From assembly GCA_020639115.1 (NCBI GenBank), contig JACKHG010000022.1, forward strand, positions 1 through 50,868: a stretch of 50,868 nucleotides of DNA, given 5' to 3'. Within the stretch, counting starts at the first letter, position 1. Each line of letters starts with the position of its first letter. Source of the DNA: Phycisphaerales bacterium (GTDB lineage: Bacteria > Planctomycetota > Phycisphaerae > UBA1845). Below are positions 1 to 9,155 of this stretch, one piece after another. The notes beneath the pieces are model-generated. The model ran no database searches, had not been told where the DNA came from, and saw only the letters and a program-made list of their open reading frames with translations. The position numbers and the translations under genes are program-made.

Positions 1-67
1 AACCTCGGTACTGCCCAGCCCTTCGTTGACAGCCGATCATCGGAGTCATGGGAATCATGCCGGGTCA

Positions 68-388
68 TCACTTGACGCAGAGTTCTTGCGAGCAATCCGC
101 CCACCCGGGCCCGCCGACGCCGAAATACTGCGCCTCCCAGGCGAGCGCGTCAGCCCGGCTGACCGACCAGTAGACGATCTCACCGCACGGCCGTCGCAGC
201 ACCGCTTGGAGCCAGCGACGAAACGCGTTACGCGCCCGCCCGGCGCGCACGTACCACATCTGTCGGCGCGTCGAGAACTCGACGTGCGATGCCCGACGCA
301 CTGCGACCTGGCCGATGGCCTGCCAGACCACGTCGTCGGTCCACAGCCCCTGCACCGTCCCGTCGGACGCGATCCTGATCTTGGTCAT
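68..388 (-). CDS. Conserved-looking hypothetical protein downstream of DUF2997 gene
   Basis: A 106-residue basic protein that I do not recognise. Its start codon overlaps the stop of the upstream DUF2997-like gene (ATGA on the minus strand, 385-388), which implies translational coupling. It opens with a short strand-like segment (KIRIASDGTVQGLWTD), followed by an Arg/Trp-rich middle (RRQMWYVRAGRARNAFRRWLQ) and a C-terminal part with a Gly-Pro-Gly-Trp turn and two cysteines. No membrane segment or signal peptide is visible. Its place in the operon suggests it works with the DUF1257/DUF2997 pair, which in other genomes often sits beside an AAA ATPase. That ATPase, if present, is not in this window. 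Confidence 0.6.
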   Translation of the reverse strand: MTKIRIASDGTVQGLWTDDVVWQAIGQVAVRRASHVEFSTRRQMWYVRAGRARNAFRRWLQAVLRRPCGEIVYWSVSRADALAWEAQYFGVGGPGWADCSQELCVK

Positions 389-591
389 CGCGCCCCCTCC
401 CGCTCGGCCTGACTGGCCCGCTCATGCAGCCGGGCCTCGGGCCTGTCGTGCTGTCCGGTCACATCGCCGCCCAGCATCGAGGTGATCTCCAGCGTAGCGA
501 CGCGGCACGCGGACCCGGTGAAGTTGAGCGCGTCGACGCTGCACGATCCGTCGATGGCAATGATGACCTTGAGGTGCTTGCCTCTGGGCAT
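385..591 (-). CDS. DUF2997-like small protein
   Basis: A 68-residue protein. Its first 35 residues (KVIIAIDGSCSVDALNFTGSACRVAT) follow the DUF2997 pattern: a short beta strand, an invariant-looking F-x-G-x-x-C turn, then a helix. The C-terminal 30 residues are charged and low in complexity. DUF2997 genes are commonly found beside DUF1257 (Ycf35-like) genes, and a DUF1257 segment lies directly upstream here. The biochemical role of the family is unknown to me. The family assignment rests on visual pattern matching only. Confidence 0.55.
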   Translation of the reverse strand: MPRGKHLKVIIAIDGSCSVDALNFTGSACRVATLEITSMLGGDVTGQHDRPEARLHERASQAEREGAR

Positions 592-645
592 GTTGAGCCT
601 CCTTCTTTTCTTTAGCTATCAGGTGCCGCAGCGGGCACGACGGAA

Positions 646-960
646 TCAGCGGTATCCCTCGATGAGCACCTCGATCTCGCCGCTGGGCAGCCGCTGCCGT
701 GACACCGAGCGCCCGCGGGCCCGCTGCTGGCGGGTGATCACCTGGTACGCGTACTCCTGCTTGATCCTGTTCTGGAACTCCGAGTTAAACCGGTGGCGAC
801 CGTCGTACTCGGAGATCCAGGCTCGGTAGGTGCCGTCAGCCTGCCGCTCCCAGCCGACGTCATTGGCAGCCGTGCCGACGTGCTGGCGGCGGATGACGAT
901 GTGGGCGCGCTGCTCCCGAACATCATCCTGGTAGCCGTACAGCGGCACAGCCTCGGCGTG
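646..960 (-). pseudogene. DUF1257 (Ycf35-like) protein, 5' end missing
   Basis: From position 960 down to the stop at 646 the minus strand encodes a DUF1257 core: LYGYQDD, then AHIVIRRQHVGTAANDVGW, QADGTY and a C-terminal KQEYAYQVITRQQRARG segment. The usual N-terminal 25-30 residues of the family are absent. The frame stays open upstream to 1248, but residues encoded between 961 and 1248 look like translated non-coding DNA and include a REP-like inverted repeat starting at 972. The gene therefore seems to have lost its 5' end to that element. Genuine use of an upstream start giving a 200-residue protein cannot be excluded. Confidence 0.55.
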
Positions 961-971
961 GGAGGTAGAAG

Positions 972-1053
972 GGGTCGGGAGTCGTTTTCCGAGCGCTATC
1001 GACCCGTCGTATCGGCAATGCGGCCTGATGCGCGCTAAAACGACTCCCGACCC
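972..1053. repeat. REP-like imperfect palindrome with 17-bp perfect arms
   Basis: The left arm at 972-988 reads gggtcgggagtcgtttt and the right arm at 1037-1053 is its exact reverse complement. The 48 bases between them contain further self-complementary AGCGC/GCGCT stretches. The word GGGTCGGGAGTCGTTTT resembles the termini of REP/RAYT-associated elements in many bacterial genomes (from memory). No transposase gene is present here. Confidence 0.6.
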
Positions 1054-1086
1054 ATTTGTTCGCCCCCCGACCCGTTTGTTCGCCCC
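1048..1086. repeat. Two tandem copies of a 19-20 bp unit
   Basis: CGACCC(A/G)TTTGTTCGCCCC occurs at 1048-1066 and again at 1068-1086, abutting and partly overlapping the right arm of the palindrome. It probably belongs to the same mobile repeat. Confidence 0.6.
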
Positions 1087-1913
1087 GCGGGGACGGGGTC
1101 CACGGGTTGCGCTGACGCGGGCTGTGCCCGTGTTGCGCTGCACCCGCGGCTGCGACCTGGCGCACCTTGCGGTGCGGGATTGGTCGCGGGCGGGGGTGGG
1201 GCCTGGCGCGAGGCGTGCGGCCTTCAGGATGGGGACTAACGTGAGCAAATCAAGCGCCGAGGGGTAATGGGGGCCGCGCGTGGGTCCGCTTCCTTACGGG
1301 CGCGGCTCTGTTGGGACGGGTCGCCGCGGGCCGGTTGGGTTTGCGGCCGGGTAGTCAGCTGCGCTTCTTGGGATTTCGCTTGGATGCGGCCAGGGCGTCG
1401 ATCATTTTGACCATGTCGTGGAACGGGATGTCGCGGGCGCGGCGGAGCCTTGCGGTGGTATCGGCGGTTGCGGCGCAGCGTGTCGCCCTGGGCAGGGCTT
1501 GGGGGGACGTTGGGTGAGCGGGCCAGGGGCTGGCGCCCGCTGGCTAACGTCTTGCGCCCTTGGGGGCGAGGGTTGGGGCGTACTGCAGTGGGAAAGTGAG
1601 AACGTGAGAAAGTGAGAAAGGGGGAACGGCGGGGGCGGCGCCGGAACTCTCGGGCGGTGGGGGCGTTGGCTTTGATACCTGCTGGGCGTTCAATTCGGGT
1701 CAACTTGGCTTGAAGTTCCTATGGGGGTTGGCGCTTGGAGTTGCCGATTGATCAGCAATCGGGCGTAGCGGATGTGCGCGGTGCGCCTAGACTTACCGGG
1801 CTCGATGCGGCGCTGGGGGCGCCGCGGGGGTGGTCCGCGACGCGGGTTGCGGACGGTGCCCCAGGAATGCTGAACTCGCGCCGGCTGCCGCGTGCAGTAC
1901 CTCATTGTCGACC
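1087..1913. other. Stretch without a supportable gene
   Basis: Open frames here (for example 1236-1703 minus) have shadow-like Arg/Pro-rich composition and no recognisable domain. A short minus-strand segment near 1363-1440 reads like a protein C-terminus (DIPFHDMVKMIDALAAS, then KRNPKKRS and a stop at 1363). It may be a gene remnant, but I could not extend it. Confidence 0.4.
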
Positions 1914-3284
1914 TTGACTCCCACGCTGAAAGAATGCTCCGCCGGGGCCGCCCAGCGCCGCAGCCTGCGCTGCGGGGTGCTGGATGGCGCCGCCTTCAGC
2001 GTGATGGTGGGGTGCGGCGAGACCTACCTGCCGGCGTTTGCGCTGGCGGTGGGGTTGGGGGAGGTGGTCGCGGGACTGATCGCGACGTTGCCGATGCTCG
2101 CGGGGGCGTCGTTGCAACTGCTCTCGCCGCGGCTGATCCCGCGGGTCGGCACGCACCGCCGGTGGGTGGTCCTGTGCGCGCTGGTGCAGGCGGTTGCCTT
2201 CGCGCCGCTGGTGATGGCTGCGGCGGTCGGGCGCGTGCCGGCGCTGGCGGTGGTGGCGATCGCGACGCTGTACTGGGCGGGGGGCATCGCAGCCGGTCCG
2301 GCTTGGAACACGTGGATGGCGCGGGCGGTTCCGGTGGCCTTGCGAGCGCGGTACTTCGCGACGCGGTCGCGTGTGGCGCAGATGTGCGTGCTGGCCGGGC
2401 TGGTAGGCGGCGGGTTCGTGCTGCAGTACACCGCGTCGCGGGCGATGGTGCTGGGCGGGTTCATGCTGCTGTTTGCGGTGGCTGGTCTGGCGCGGGTGGC
2501 CTCGGCGGGATTCCTGTTTCGCCAGTGCGAACCGGGCAGTCCGATCGACGTCGAGCAGCGGGTGTCGCTGCTGGCGTTTCTCAAGCGGCTGCCCCGGCGT
2601 GAGAGCCGGTTGCTGGCGTACATGCTGGCGGTGCAGGTGATGACGTACCTCTCCGCGCCGTACTTCACGCCGTACATGCTGGGCGAGCTGAAGTTCCGCT
2701 ATTCGACGTACATGCTGCTGCTGGCGACGGCGTTTCTGGCGAAGGCGATCATGCTGCCGTTTGCGGGTCGGATCGCGGAGCGGTTCGGGGCGAAGCCGCT
2801 GCTCTGGATCGGCGGGGTGGGCGTGGTGCCGCTGTCGGCCTTGTGGTTTTTCTCGACGTCGCCCGCGTACCTGCTGCTGATGCAGGTGATCGGCGGGGCG
2901 GCGTGGGGCTGCTACGAGTTCGCGACGTTTCTGCTGCTCTTCGAGGCAATCCGCGATGACGAGCGGACCAGCATGCTCACGTCGTTTCACTTCATGAACG
3001 CCGGAGCGCAGGCGCTGGGCGCGGCGCTGGGCGGTCTGCTGCTGCGTGCCGGCGGCGTGAACTTTCACGCGTACATGCTGCTCTTCGTGATTTCGAGCGT
3101 GGGGCGGTTGCTGACGTTGCCACTGCTGCGCACGCTGGCGGAAATCCCGATCCGGCGCGTCCGGCTGACGTTCCGCACGCTGAGCGTGCGGCCGTCGGCG
3201 GGTTCCGACGACCGTCCGATCCTGGCCACGCTGCCGGAGCCGGTCGAAAAAACGGTCATGGCGCCGCCCGCCGCACCGCGCTGA
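1914..3284 (+). CDS. Major facilitator superfamily transporter
   Basis: A polytopic inner-membrane protein of about 456 residues. Hydrophobic segments recur through its length, for example LPAFALAVGLGEVVAGLIATLPMLAG, the VVLCALVQAVAFAPLVMAAA region and the MLLLATAFLAKAIMLPFAG region, with the two-bundle spacing of MFS carriers. A central cytoplasmic loop with charged residues (FLKRLPRRESR) separates the halves, and a basic GRIAERFGAKPLL loop in the second half fits an MFS loop 8-9. The substrate is not identifiable. The frame is open from 1830, but residues before the TTG at 1914 look non-coding, so I prefer 1914. The C-terminal 50 residues are hydrophilic. No obvious operon partner. Confidence 0.8.
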   Translation: MTPTLKECSAGAAQRRSLRCGVLDGAAFSVMVGCGETYLPAFALAVGLGEVVAGLIATLPMLAGASLQLLSPRLIPRVGTHRRWVVLCALVQAVAFAPLVMAAAVGRVPALAVVAIATLYWAGGIAAGPAWNTWMARAVPVALRARYFATRSRVAQMCVLAGLVGGGFVLQYTASRAMVLGGFMLLFAVAGLARVASAGFLFRQCEPGSPIDVEQRVSLLAFLKRLPRRESRLLAYMLAVQVMTYLSAPYFTPYMLGELKFRYSTYMLLLATAFLAKAIMLPFAGRIAERFGAKPLLWIGGVGVVPLSALWFFSTSPAYLLLMQVIGGAAWGCYEFATFLLLFEAIRDDERTSMLTSFHFMNAGAQALGAALGGLLLRAGGVNFHAYMLLFVISSVGRLLTLPLLRTLAEIPIRRVRLTFRTLSVRPSAGSDDRPILATLPEPVEKTVMAPPAAPR

Positions 3285-3448
3285 TTGCCGCCGGCCTGTC
3301 ACGACGTTCACCTCTTATTTAGTCGCGGTTCATGCCCCGCGCGTGAAATCCCTGGATGGGAGCCTCCGGCTGGAAGGGGGCCTGCACGCACGCGGGCCGC
3401 ATGCACGCCGGCGGGGAATCCACGAACTCCATAGCGAAAGGCGAAGAC

Positions 3449-5524
3449 ATGCACCGTGCGCACTCCATGGCACCGACGCTCTTGTTCAGTGGCTTGCTCG
3501 TGATCGGCGTGGCTAAGCCGGCAGGTGCCCAGCCGGAACTTCCGGGCGCGCCGACGCCGATGGCCTCCGCCGACGGTCAGCCGGGTGTCGCGCAGCCCGA
3601 CGGCGGCAAGTCGATCGCCGAACGGATCGTCGATCTCAAGAGCAGCATCCAGGCCAGCGAAGATCAGCTCACCGAACTGCACAGCCAGCTCGATGATCCG
3701 CAGAGCGAGCGGGCCCAGGCCGAGGCGGAATTCACCGCACTCGATCAGCACCTCAAGGAAAAGCAGCAGGCTGTGCAGGCGGCACGGGACGAGGGCGCCG
3801 CGGCGCAGGCGAAGGCGCTGCAGGAGGAAATCGACCCGCTGCAAAAGCGGTGGAAGCTCGCCAGGGAGCGCTTCGATCTTGCGCTGAAAGAGGAGACGGC
3901 GCTGCGCACCCAGATCCAGACGCTCGAGACCCGCGTCGCGCAGGACCGCCAGACCCTGCAACGTCTGCAGGCGCCGTCGCCGACGCCCGCGGCCACAGCG
4001 GACGGCGCAGCGAACGACGCTTCACAAGAGGAGTCGACGGCGCAGAGCAAGCCCAAGGCCAAGGGCCCGTCCGTACCGACGGGACCGCCGGGGTTATCCG
4101 CGTTGACCTCGGGCAGCGGGCCGAACGCCAACTCGTCGGCGCTGGCGAAGGGCGGCGCCGCAGGTAACGCAGAAGCTGCACAGGCCCGCAAGGCGGCTGA
4201 GCAGAAGCAGGCGGCCGCGCAGCGTGCCGAGGCGGACGTGCAGTCGCTGAGCGCGCGGATCACCACGCTCAAGGCCCAGATCGACAGCGAGAAGAAGCTC
4301 CAGGAGACCGCCGAGGAGAAGGTCCGGCTTGCGCGCGAGCAGCGGGACGCGCTCCAGGAGCAGATTGACGCGAGCGGGACGCCGCAGAACACCGCGGACC
4401 TGCGCGCCCAGCTGGCGGATGCGAAAGCCCGTGCGGCGGATGCGCAGACGGATGTACGTGCGCGGAAGGCGGCGATCGCCGACCTGCAGGGCGACCTCGC
4501 CGACCTGCAGGCGGAGCAGTCCACGGCCCGGCAGCACGCGGAATCAAAACGGGCGGAGGCCAACGCCGCCACGCAGGAGGTGGACCGCCTCGAGAACCCC
4601 TTCAACCCCCACAACATCGTGCAGTGGCTGCTCGACCACGGCCCGAAGATCGCGGGCATCATCCTCGGCGCGTTCGTGCTGTTGTGGATCACCAAGGCCT
4701 TCGAGCACAAGCTGGTCAGGTTCCTCGTCGGGCGCAAGGACCACGGCTCGCCGGCGGAGCGCGAGAACCGCGCCAACACCCTCGCCTCGGTTTTTCGCAA
4801 CGTCGCCTTCCTGGTCGTGATCGTGGGCAGCATCCTGATGATCCTGACCGAGCTCAGCGTGCAGATCGGGCCGCTGCTCGGCGGCGTCGCGGTCGTCGGC
4901 CTCGCGGTCGCCTTCGGGGCCCAGAGCCTGGTGAAGGACTACTTCTCGGGCTTCATCATCCTCATGGAAAACCAGTACACCGTGAACGACGTGGTCAAGA
5001 TCGGCGACACCGCGGGCCTCGTCGAGCGGATCACGCTGCGGATGACCGTGCTGCGCGACCTGGAGGGCGTCGCCCACTTCATCCCCCACGGGGAGGCGAC
5101 CAAGGTCAGCAACCTGACCCACGGGTGGTCCCGCGCCGTGCTCGATATCGGCGTGAGCTACAACGAGGACGCCGAACACGTCATGAAGGTCCTCACCGAG
5201 ATCGGCCAGGACCTCTACGCCGACGAGCAGTACCAGCCGCTGATGCTCAGCGAACCGGAGATCCTCGGGCTCGACGCCCTGGGCGACTCCGCGATCGTCA
5301 TCAAGCTGATGGTCAAGACCCGCCCGCTGCAGCAGTGGACCATCAAGCGGCAGTTCCTGCTGCGCATCAAGCGGCGTTTCGACGAGGTCGGTATCGAGAT
5401 CCCCTACCCGCACCGCACGCTCTACCACCGCTGGGAGGAAGACCAGCGGCTCACCGTGGTCCGCGACGACGCGGAAGCGGTCGCGGGCACCAGCCGCAGC
5501 CACGACGGCGACGCCCGGCGCTAG
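3449..5524 (+). CDS. Long MscS-family mechanosensitive ion channel with periplasmic coiled coil
   Basis: A 691-residue protein. A signal peptide (residues 1-27, ending AKPAGA) is followed by about 350 residues of Ala/Glu/Gln-rich coiled coil broken by a Pro/Gly/Ser linker. Then come membrane segments (ILGAFVLLWITKAF; LVVIVGSILMILTEL) and the pore helix AVVGLAVAFGAQSLVKDYFSG, typical of MscS. The beta and alpha/beta vestibule domains follow (NQYTVNDVVKIGD, HFIPHGEATKVSNLT). In the family, tension-gated opening releases solutes during osmotic downshock. The long periplasmic N-terminus recalls MscK/MscM-type channels. The ATG at 3449 is chosen over an in-frame one at 3356 because it sits behind a GAAAGGCGA ribosome site and starts a clean signal peptide. 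Confidence 0.88.
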   Translation: MHRAHSMAPTLLFSGLLVIGVAKPAGAQPELPGAPTPMASADGQPGVAQPDGGKSIAERIVDLKSSIQASEDQLTELHSQLDDPQSERAQAEAEFTALDQHLKEKQQAVQAARDEGAAAQAKALQEEIDPLQKRWKLARERFDLALKEETALRTQIQTLETRVAQDRQTLQRLQAPSPTPAATADGAANDASQEESTAQSKPKAKGPSVPTGPPGLSALTSGSGPNANSSALAKGGAAGNAEAAQARKAAEQKQAAAQRAEADVQSLSARITTLKAQIDSEKKLQETAEEKVRLAREQRDALQEQIDASGTPQNTADLRAQLADAKARAADAQTDVRARKAAIADLQGDLADLQAEQSTARQHAESKRAEANAATQEVDRLENPFNPHNIVQWLLDHGPKIAGIILGAFVLLWITKAFEHKLVRFLVGRKDHGSPAERENRANTLASVFRNVAFLVVIVGSILMILTELSVQIGPLLGGVAVVGLAVAFGAQSLVKDYFSGFIILMENQYTVNDVVKIGDTAGLVERITLRMTVLRDLEGVAHFIPHGEATKVSNLTHGWSRAVLDIGVSYNEDAEHVMKVLTEIGQDLYADEQYQPLMLSEPEILGLDALGDSAIVIKLMVKTRPLQQWTIKRQFLLRIKRRFDEVGIEIPYPHRTLYHRWEEDQRLTVVRDDAEAVAGTSRSHDGDARR

Positions 5525-5910
5525 TTACGCCTCGCCGGGGGCGGTTCCCGTCGAGCAGCGTGCGAGGCTTCGGACGCATGCGCGAGGACCCCCCACAGGA
5601 GCCGCAGGTGGCCTGTATCAGCCCCCGCCCCCGCCCCCGCCCCCATCCCCGGCGAACCTTCCGCCCGGCCCGGACGTACTACCCTCGGCAACCGCCGCGG
5701 CTGTGCGCGCCCGTTTGACTAACTGCTTGCCATCATGGTATTTATAGCGGTTTTGGGCCCGCCCCAACCGGGCCTCGGATCGGCTCCGGACCCGCCTGCC
5801 GGCGGAGCCGGCGTGCCATCCGCGCCGCGGACGCTATGCTGCCCGCACGTGTGCACTGAGGCCTTGTAGACCAGAGGTCCCCGACCTGTCCTTGTGAGGT
5901 ATCCCCGGGA
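5525..5910. other. Intergenic region with C-rich hexamer run
   Basis: There is no gene here. Around 5620-5645 lies a run of CCCCCG hexamers. A GCCTCGC/GCGAGGC inverted repeat with a long loop (5528-5567) lies just after the channel gene and could be a weak terminator. I see no clear promoter for the following ATPase. Confidence 0.4.
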
Positions 5911-7913
5911 ATGTCCCACTACGACCTGAAATCGGCCGTCCAGCGCGAGACCGGCCGCGCCAGCGCCCTGCTCGTCGCGACCCTCATGGGCGGCGTGCTC
6001 ATCGCCAGCTCCTTCGTCGCCGACTACGCCTTCCCCGCGAGCCTGCGCGACGCGTCCGGCGCCACCGCGAACCCCTACGCCCAGATCCTCGCGCTCGTCG
6101 GCGCGGTCATGCTGGGTTTCCCGCTGGTCTGGCACGCCGTCACCAGCATCGCCCACGGCGAGATGCACATGGACGAGCTGGTCGCCCTGGCGATCGCCGC
6201 CGCCCTGGCCCTGGGCAAGTTCCAGGAGGCCGGCATCATCGCCTTCTTCATGATCATCTCCAACCTGATCGAGACGCGCACCGCGCTCGGCGCCCGCGCC
6301 GCGGTCGAGTCGCTCCTGCGGCTCACCCCCGAGCGGGCCAACGTGATCCAGCCCGACGGCAGCGAGATCGAGGTCGAGTCGAAATCGCTCAAGACCGGCG
6401 ACGTCATCCGCGTCCGCCCCGGCGACAACATCGCCGCCGACGGCGAGATCATCCGCGGCGAATCCACCATCAACCAGGCCAACATCACCGGCGAGTCGCT
6501 GCCGGTCGACCGCAGCCTGGGCGAGGAGGTATTCGGCGGCACCACCAACCTCACCGGCGTGCTCGACATCCGCGTGACCAAGGCGGGCGCCGACACCACG
6601 CTGGGCCGCGTGCAGACGCTCATCCAGGAGGCCGAGCGCACCCGCCTGCCGGTGATGCGGCTGATCGACCGCTACGCCGGCTGGTACACGCCGACCATCG
6701 TGATGCTCGCGGCGATCGTCTGGTACTTCACCGAGGACCGCACGCTGGGCATGGAGAAGGCGATCGCGATGCTGATCGTCGCGTGCCCCTGCGCCCTCGT
6801 CCTCGCGACGCCGACGGCGATGGTCGCGGCGCTGAGCTGCGCCGCCCGCCTGGGCATCCTGATCAAGAACGTCATCCACCTCGAGCACGCCCGCAACATC
6901 ACCGCGGTGGTGCTCGACAAGACCGGCACGCTGACCACCGGCGAGCTCTCCGTGACGCAGCTCAAGCCCATCGAAGGGGTTTCGGGCGCGGAACTCCTTC
7001 AGCTCGCCGCCTCGGTCGAGCAGTTCAGCAAGCACCCGGTCGCGCGGGCCGTCGTGGACGTCGCGCGCAAGGCCAAGATCACGCTCGCCGAGGCGGGCGG
7101 CTTCGAGGAGACCATCGGCCGCGGTGTGTCCGCGTCGATCGCCGGGGCCAAGGTGCGGGTGGGCCGCAAGACCTGGCTCGCCGACCAGGGACTCGACCTC
7201 TCCGCTGGTGATAATCCCAACTACGCCGAGCCCGAGGGCGTGAGCGTGCTGCACGTGACCCAGGGCGACCGGCTGCTTGGCTGGATCGGCCTGGAGGACA
7301 AGACCCGCCTGACGCCCGCGGCAGCTCGACGACCTGCGCAGCTCAGCGTGCGGCATGATCATGGTCACTGGCCAAGCGCGTCGCCGCCGAGATGGGCTGC
7401 TCCGAGGTGCAGGCCGAGGTGCTCCCCGCGCAGAAGCTCGCGATCGTGGACGGGCTGAAGAAGCGCGGCCACCGCGTGATGGTGGTGGGCGACGGCGTCA
7501 ACGACGCCCCGGCCCTGGCCGCCGGCAACATGGGCGTCGCGATGGGCGCCGCCGGCAGCGACGTCGCGATCAACTCCGCGTCGATCGCGCTGATGAACAA
7601 CGAGCTGGACCGCCTGCCGTTCCTCATCCGCCTGTCGCGGACCACGACGCGCGTCGTCTGGCAGAACCTGATCTTCGGCGTGCTGTTCATCGTGGTGACG
7701 CAGGCCCTGGCGATCTGGGGCGGCCTGACGCCCATCGCCGCCGCGGTGCTGCACACCCTGGCGACGGCTGCAGTGATCTTCAACAGCGCCCGCCTGGTCC
7801 GCTTCGGCGAGCAGCGCAGCGACACGAGCAGCTTCTTCGACACCGCCGAGCCCAGCGCCGGCGAGCCGGCCCCAGCCGGAGCGCCGCCCCGCGCCCTCCC
7901 CGCCGCCGGCTAA
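5911..7913 (+). pseudogene. P1B-type metal-transporting ATPase, frameshifted at 7320-7390
   Basis: A heavy-metal efflux or uptake ATPase in the inner membrane. The N-terminal part reads without interruption to about 7315. It starts directly with membrane segments (no HMA metal-binding domain) and shows the actuator motif TGESLP, the ion-site motif CPC in LIVACPCALVLATPTAM, the phosphorylation motif DKTGT and the SKHPVARAVV nucleotide-site motif. The C-terminal part, in another frame from about 7385, has GDGVNDAPAL and the last two membrane helices (HTLATAAVIFNSARLVRF). Between them the expected segment around the HAD MVTGD motif is split over three frames and is some 15-20 bases short. Either several consensus errors or a real inactivation would explain this. 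CPC alone does not distinguish Cu/Ag from Zn/Cd. Confidence 0.8.
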
Positions 7914-7937
7914 GGCCCCGCGGGCGACCGATCAGAA

Positions 7938-7957
7938 CCCCCCACGCCAGTGGGGGG
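7938..7957. terminator. GC-rich hairpin after the P-type ATPase
   Basis: CCCCCCAC, a four-base loop GCCA, then GTGGGGGG: an 8-bp perfect stem 25 bases after the ATPase stop codon. There is no T-run, so it is a possible rather than a canonical terminator. Confidence 0.4.
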
Positions 7958-7987
7958 CCCAGACGCACGGCGCGCGGGTTCGGCTTG

Positions 7988-8150
7988 AACCGCAGAGCCG
8001 CGGAGGACGCAAAGAACGGCGGTCGAAGGTCGAAGGTCGAAGGTCGAAGGTCGCAGGTCGCAGGTCGCAGGTCGCAGGTCGCAGGTCGCAGGTCGCAGGG
8101 CACGCTACTGCGTTCCGCAGGTCGTGGCGAACCACGCCCGCCCGGAGCCT
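7988..8150. repeat. Dispersed repeat copy 1 with heptamer array
   Basis: The block begins with CCGCAGAGCCGCGGAGGACG and leads into four GGTCGAA units (8021-8048) and seven GGTCGCA units (8049-8097). The flank after it (CTACTGCGTTCCG...) also resembles copy 2 at 8787-8905. The rest of 7914-8216 holds no gene. Confidence 0.75.
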
Positions 8151-8216
8151 CCGACCGCGGGGCGAACGCTGCAGGTCGTGCACGCCCGGCGCATCTTCGG
8201 CCCGAGGTGAACGCGC

Positions 8217-8777
8217 ATGCCCACCGACCCCTTCGCGGCGCAACCATTCCGCGCCCGCCTGGCCACCTGGTCCATAATCTGTTTCATCAGCGCCGTGCCC
8301 AGCTTCTTCTGGGCCATAGGAACGTTCGACACTCTCGGCATGCTGTGCGGCATCGCCGTCTTTATTCTCGCCTACGCCTGCGTAAGCGGTGCGCCGGCGG
8401 TGCGGCGGATGTACGCCCGGCCCTTCGTGGCACGCACGGTCCGCATCGGCTACGGCACGCGGCTGTTCCTCTCGATTGCCTTTCCCCTCGGAGCGGGCGT
8501 GGACCTTTACTTCGGGATGGTCAGCACCTCCATCGGCAGCGCCCTGTCGACCGACCCCCAGGGATTCTCGGCTACGCTGCTGACGACGCTGGTGCAGGGC
8601 ACGCTGCTCAACCTCGCCCTGGGCGTGTACATGGCGATCATCTACGGTGTGCAGCGCCTGTTCATGCGCTACCCGCCGCCCGCCGGGTGCTGCGCGCACT
8701 GCGGCTACGACCTGCGCGCCAGCCCGCAGCGCTGCCCGGAGTGCGGCACCCCCGTCAGCGTCCGCGCCTCCGCGTGA
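8217..8777 (+). CDS. Membrane protein with C-terminal zinc ribbon
   Basis: A 186-residue protein with about four hydrophobic segments (FISAVPSFFWAIGTF; LGMLCGIAVFILAYACV; LFLSIAFPLGAGVDLYFGM; LLNLALGVYMAIIYGV) and a C-terminal four-cysteine ribbon, C-x2-C-GYDLRASPQR-C-x2-C. This layout is very common in planctomycetes, where the ribbon is taken to be a cytoplasmic metal-binding tail. Its function is unknown. The ATG at 8217 follows a GAGGTG ribosome site 7 bases upstream. The gene is bracketed by two direct copies of a heptamer-containing repeat. Confidence 0.72.
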   Translation: MPTDPFAAQPFRARLATWSIICFISAVPSFFWAIGTFDTLGMLCGIAVFILAYACVSGAPAVRRMYARPFVARTVRIGYGTRLFLSIAFPLGAGVDLYFGMVSTSIGSALSTDPQGFSATLLTTLVQGTLLNLALGVYMAIIYGVQRLFMRYPPPAGCCAHCGYDLRASPQRCPECGTPVSVRASA

Positions 8778-8786
8778 CCGGACGTC

Positions 8787-8905
8787 ACCGCGGAGTCGCG
8801 GAGGACGCAGAGAACGGCGGTCGAAGGTCAAAGGTCAAAGGTCAAAGGTCGCAGGTCGTAGCGCGCGCTACTGCGTGCCGTGTGGGGCGCAAACCATGCG
8901 TGCCT
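8787..8905. repeat. Dispersed repeat copy 2 with heptamer array
   Basis: CCGCGGAGTCGCGGAGGACG is followed by a GGTCGAA unit, three GGTCAAA units and GGTCGCA, then CTACTGCGTGCCG. This matches the order of copy 1 (7988-8150) but with a shorter and more degenerate array. I see no gene in 8778-9155. Confidence 0.7.
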
Positions 8906-9155
8906 CCCGCACCGCCACGCCTTCCGCCGCACGTGCCCCCGCGCCCGCAGGGCGCACGTGGGTTGCCAGGGGCTTCAGCAAGGCGTCCCGACACATGGGT
9001 ATGGGTTTGCCGCCAACTCGGAAATCGGGAGCGCAATTGCCGACGGCGCGAAGACTTGCGTTTCCCACGGACGCTCTGGAATTGAAGAGGCCCCGTCGAT
9101 CCCCGCCGGACCGGCGGGGCCGATCCCTCACTACAGCAGCCGAGGAGACTGCTGA

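Noticed and set aside
1236..1703. 155-residue minus-strand open frame
   Set aside because: Arg/Pro-rich shadow composition, no domain, and a more protein-like short stretch in another frame at 1363-1440.
1902..3311. 469-residue frame antisense to the MFS transporter
   Set aside because: Arg/Gln/His-rich product typical of the antisense of a GC-rich membrane-protein gene.
3416..3438. GAATCC followed by GCGAA upstream of the MscS gene
   Set aside because: Spacing is 12, not 15, and the first base pair of the TG is missing.
8021..8097. Short tandem repeats considered as CRISPR
   Set aside because: Units are 7 bases with no spacers and there are no cas genes.
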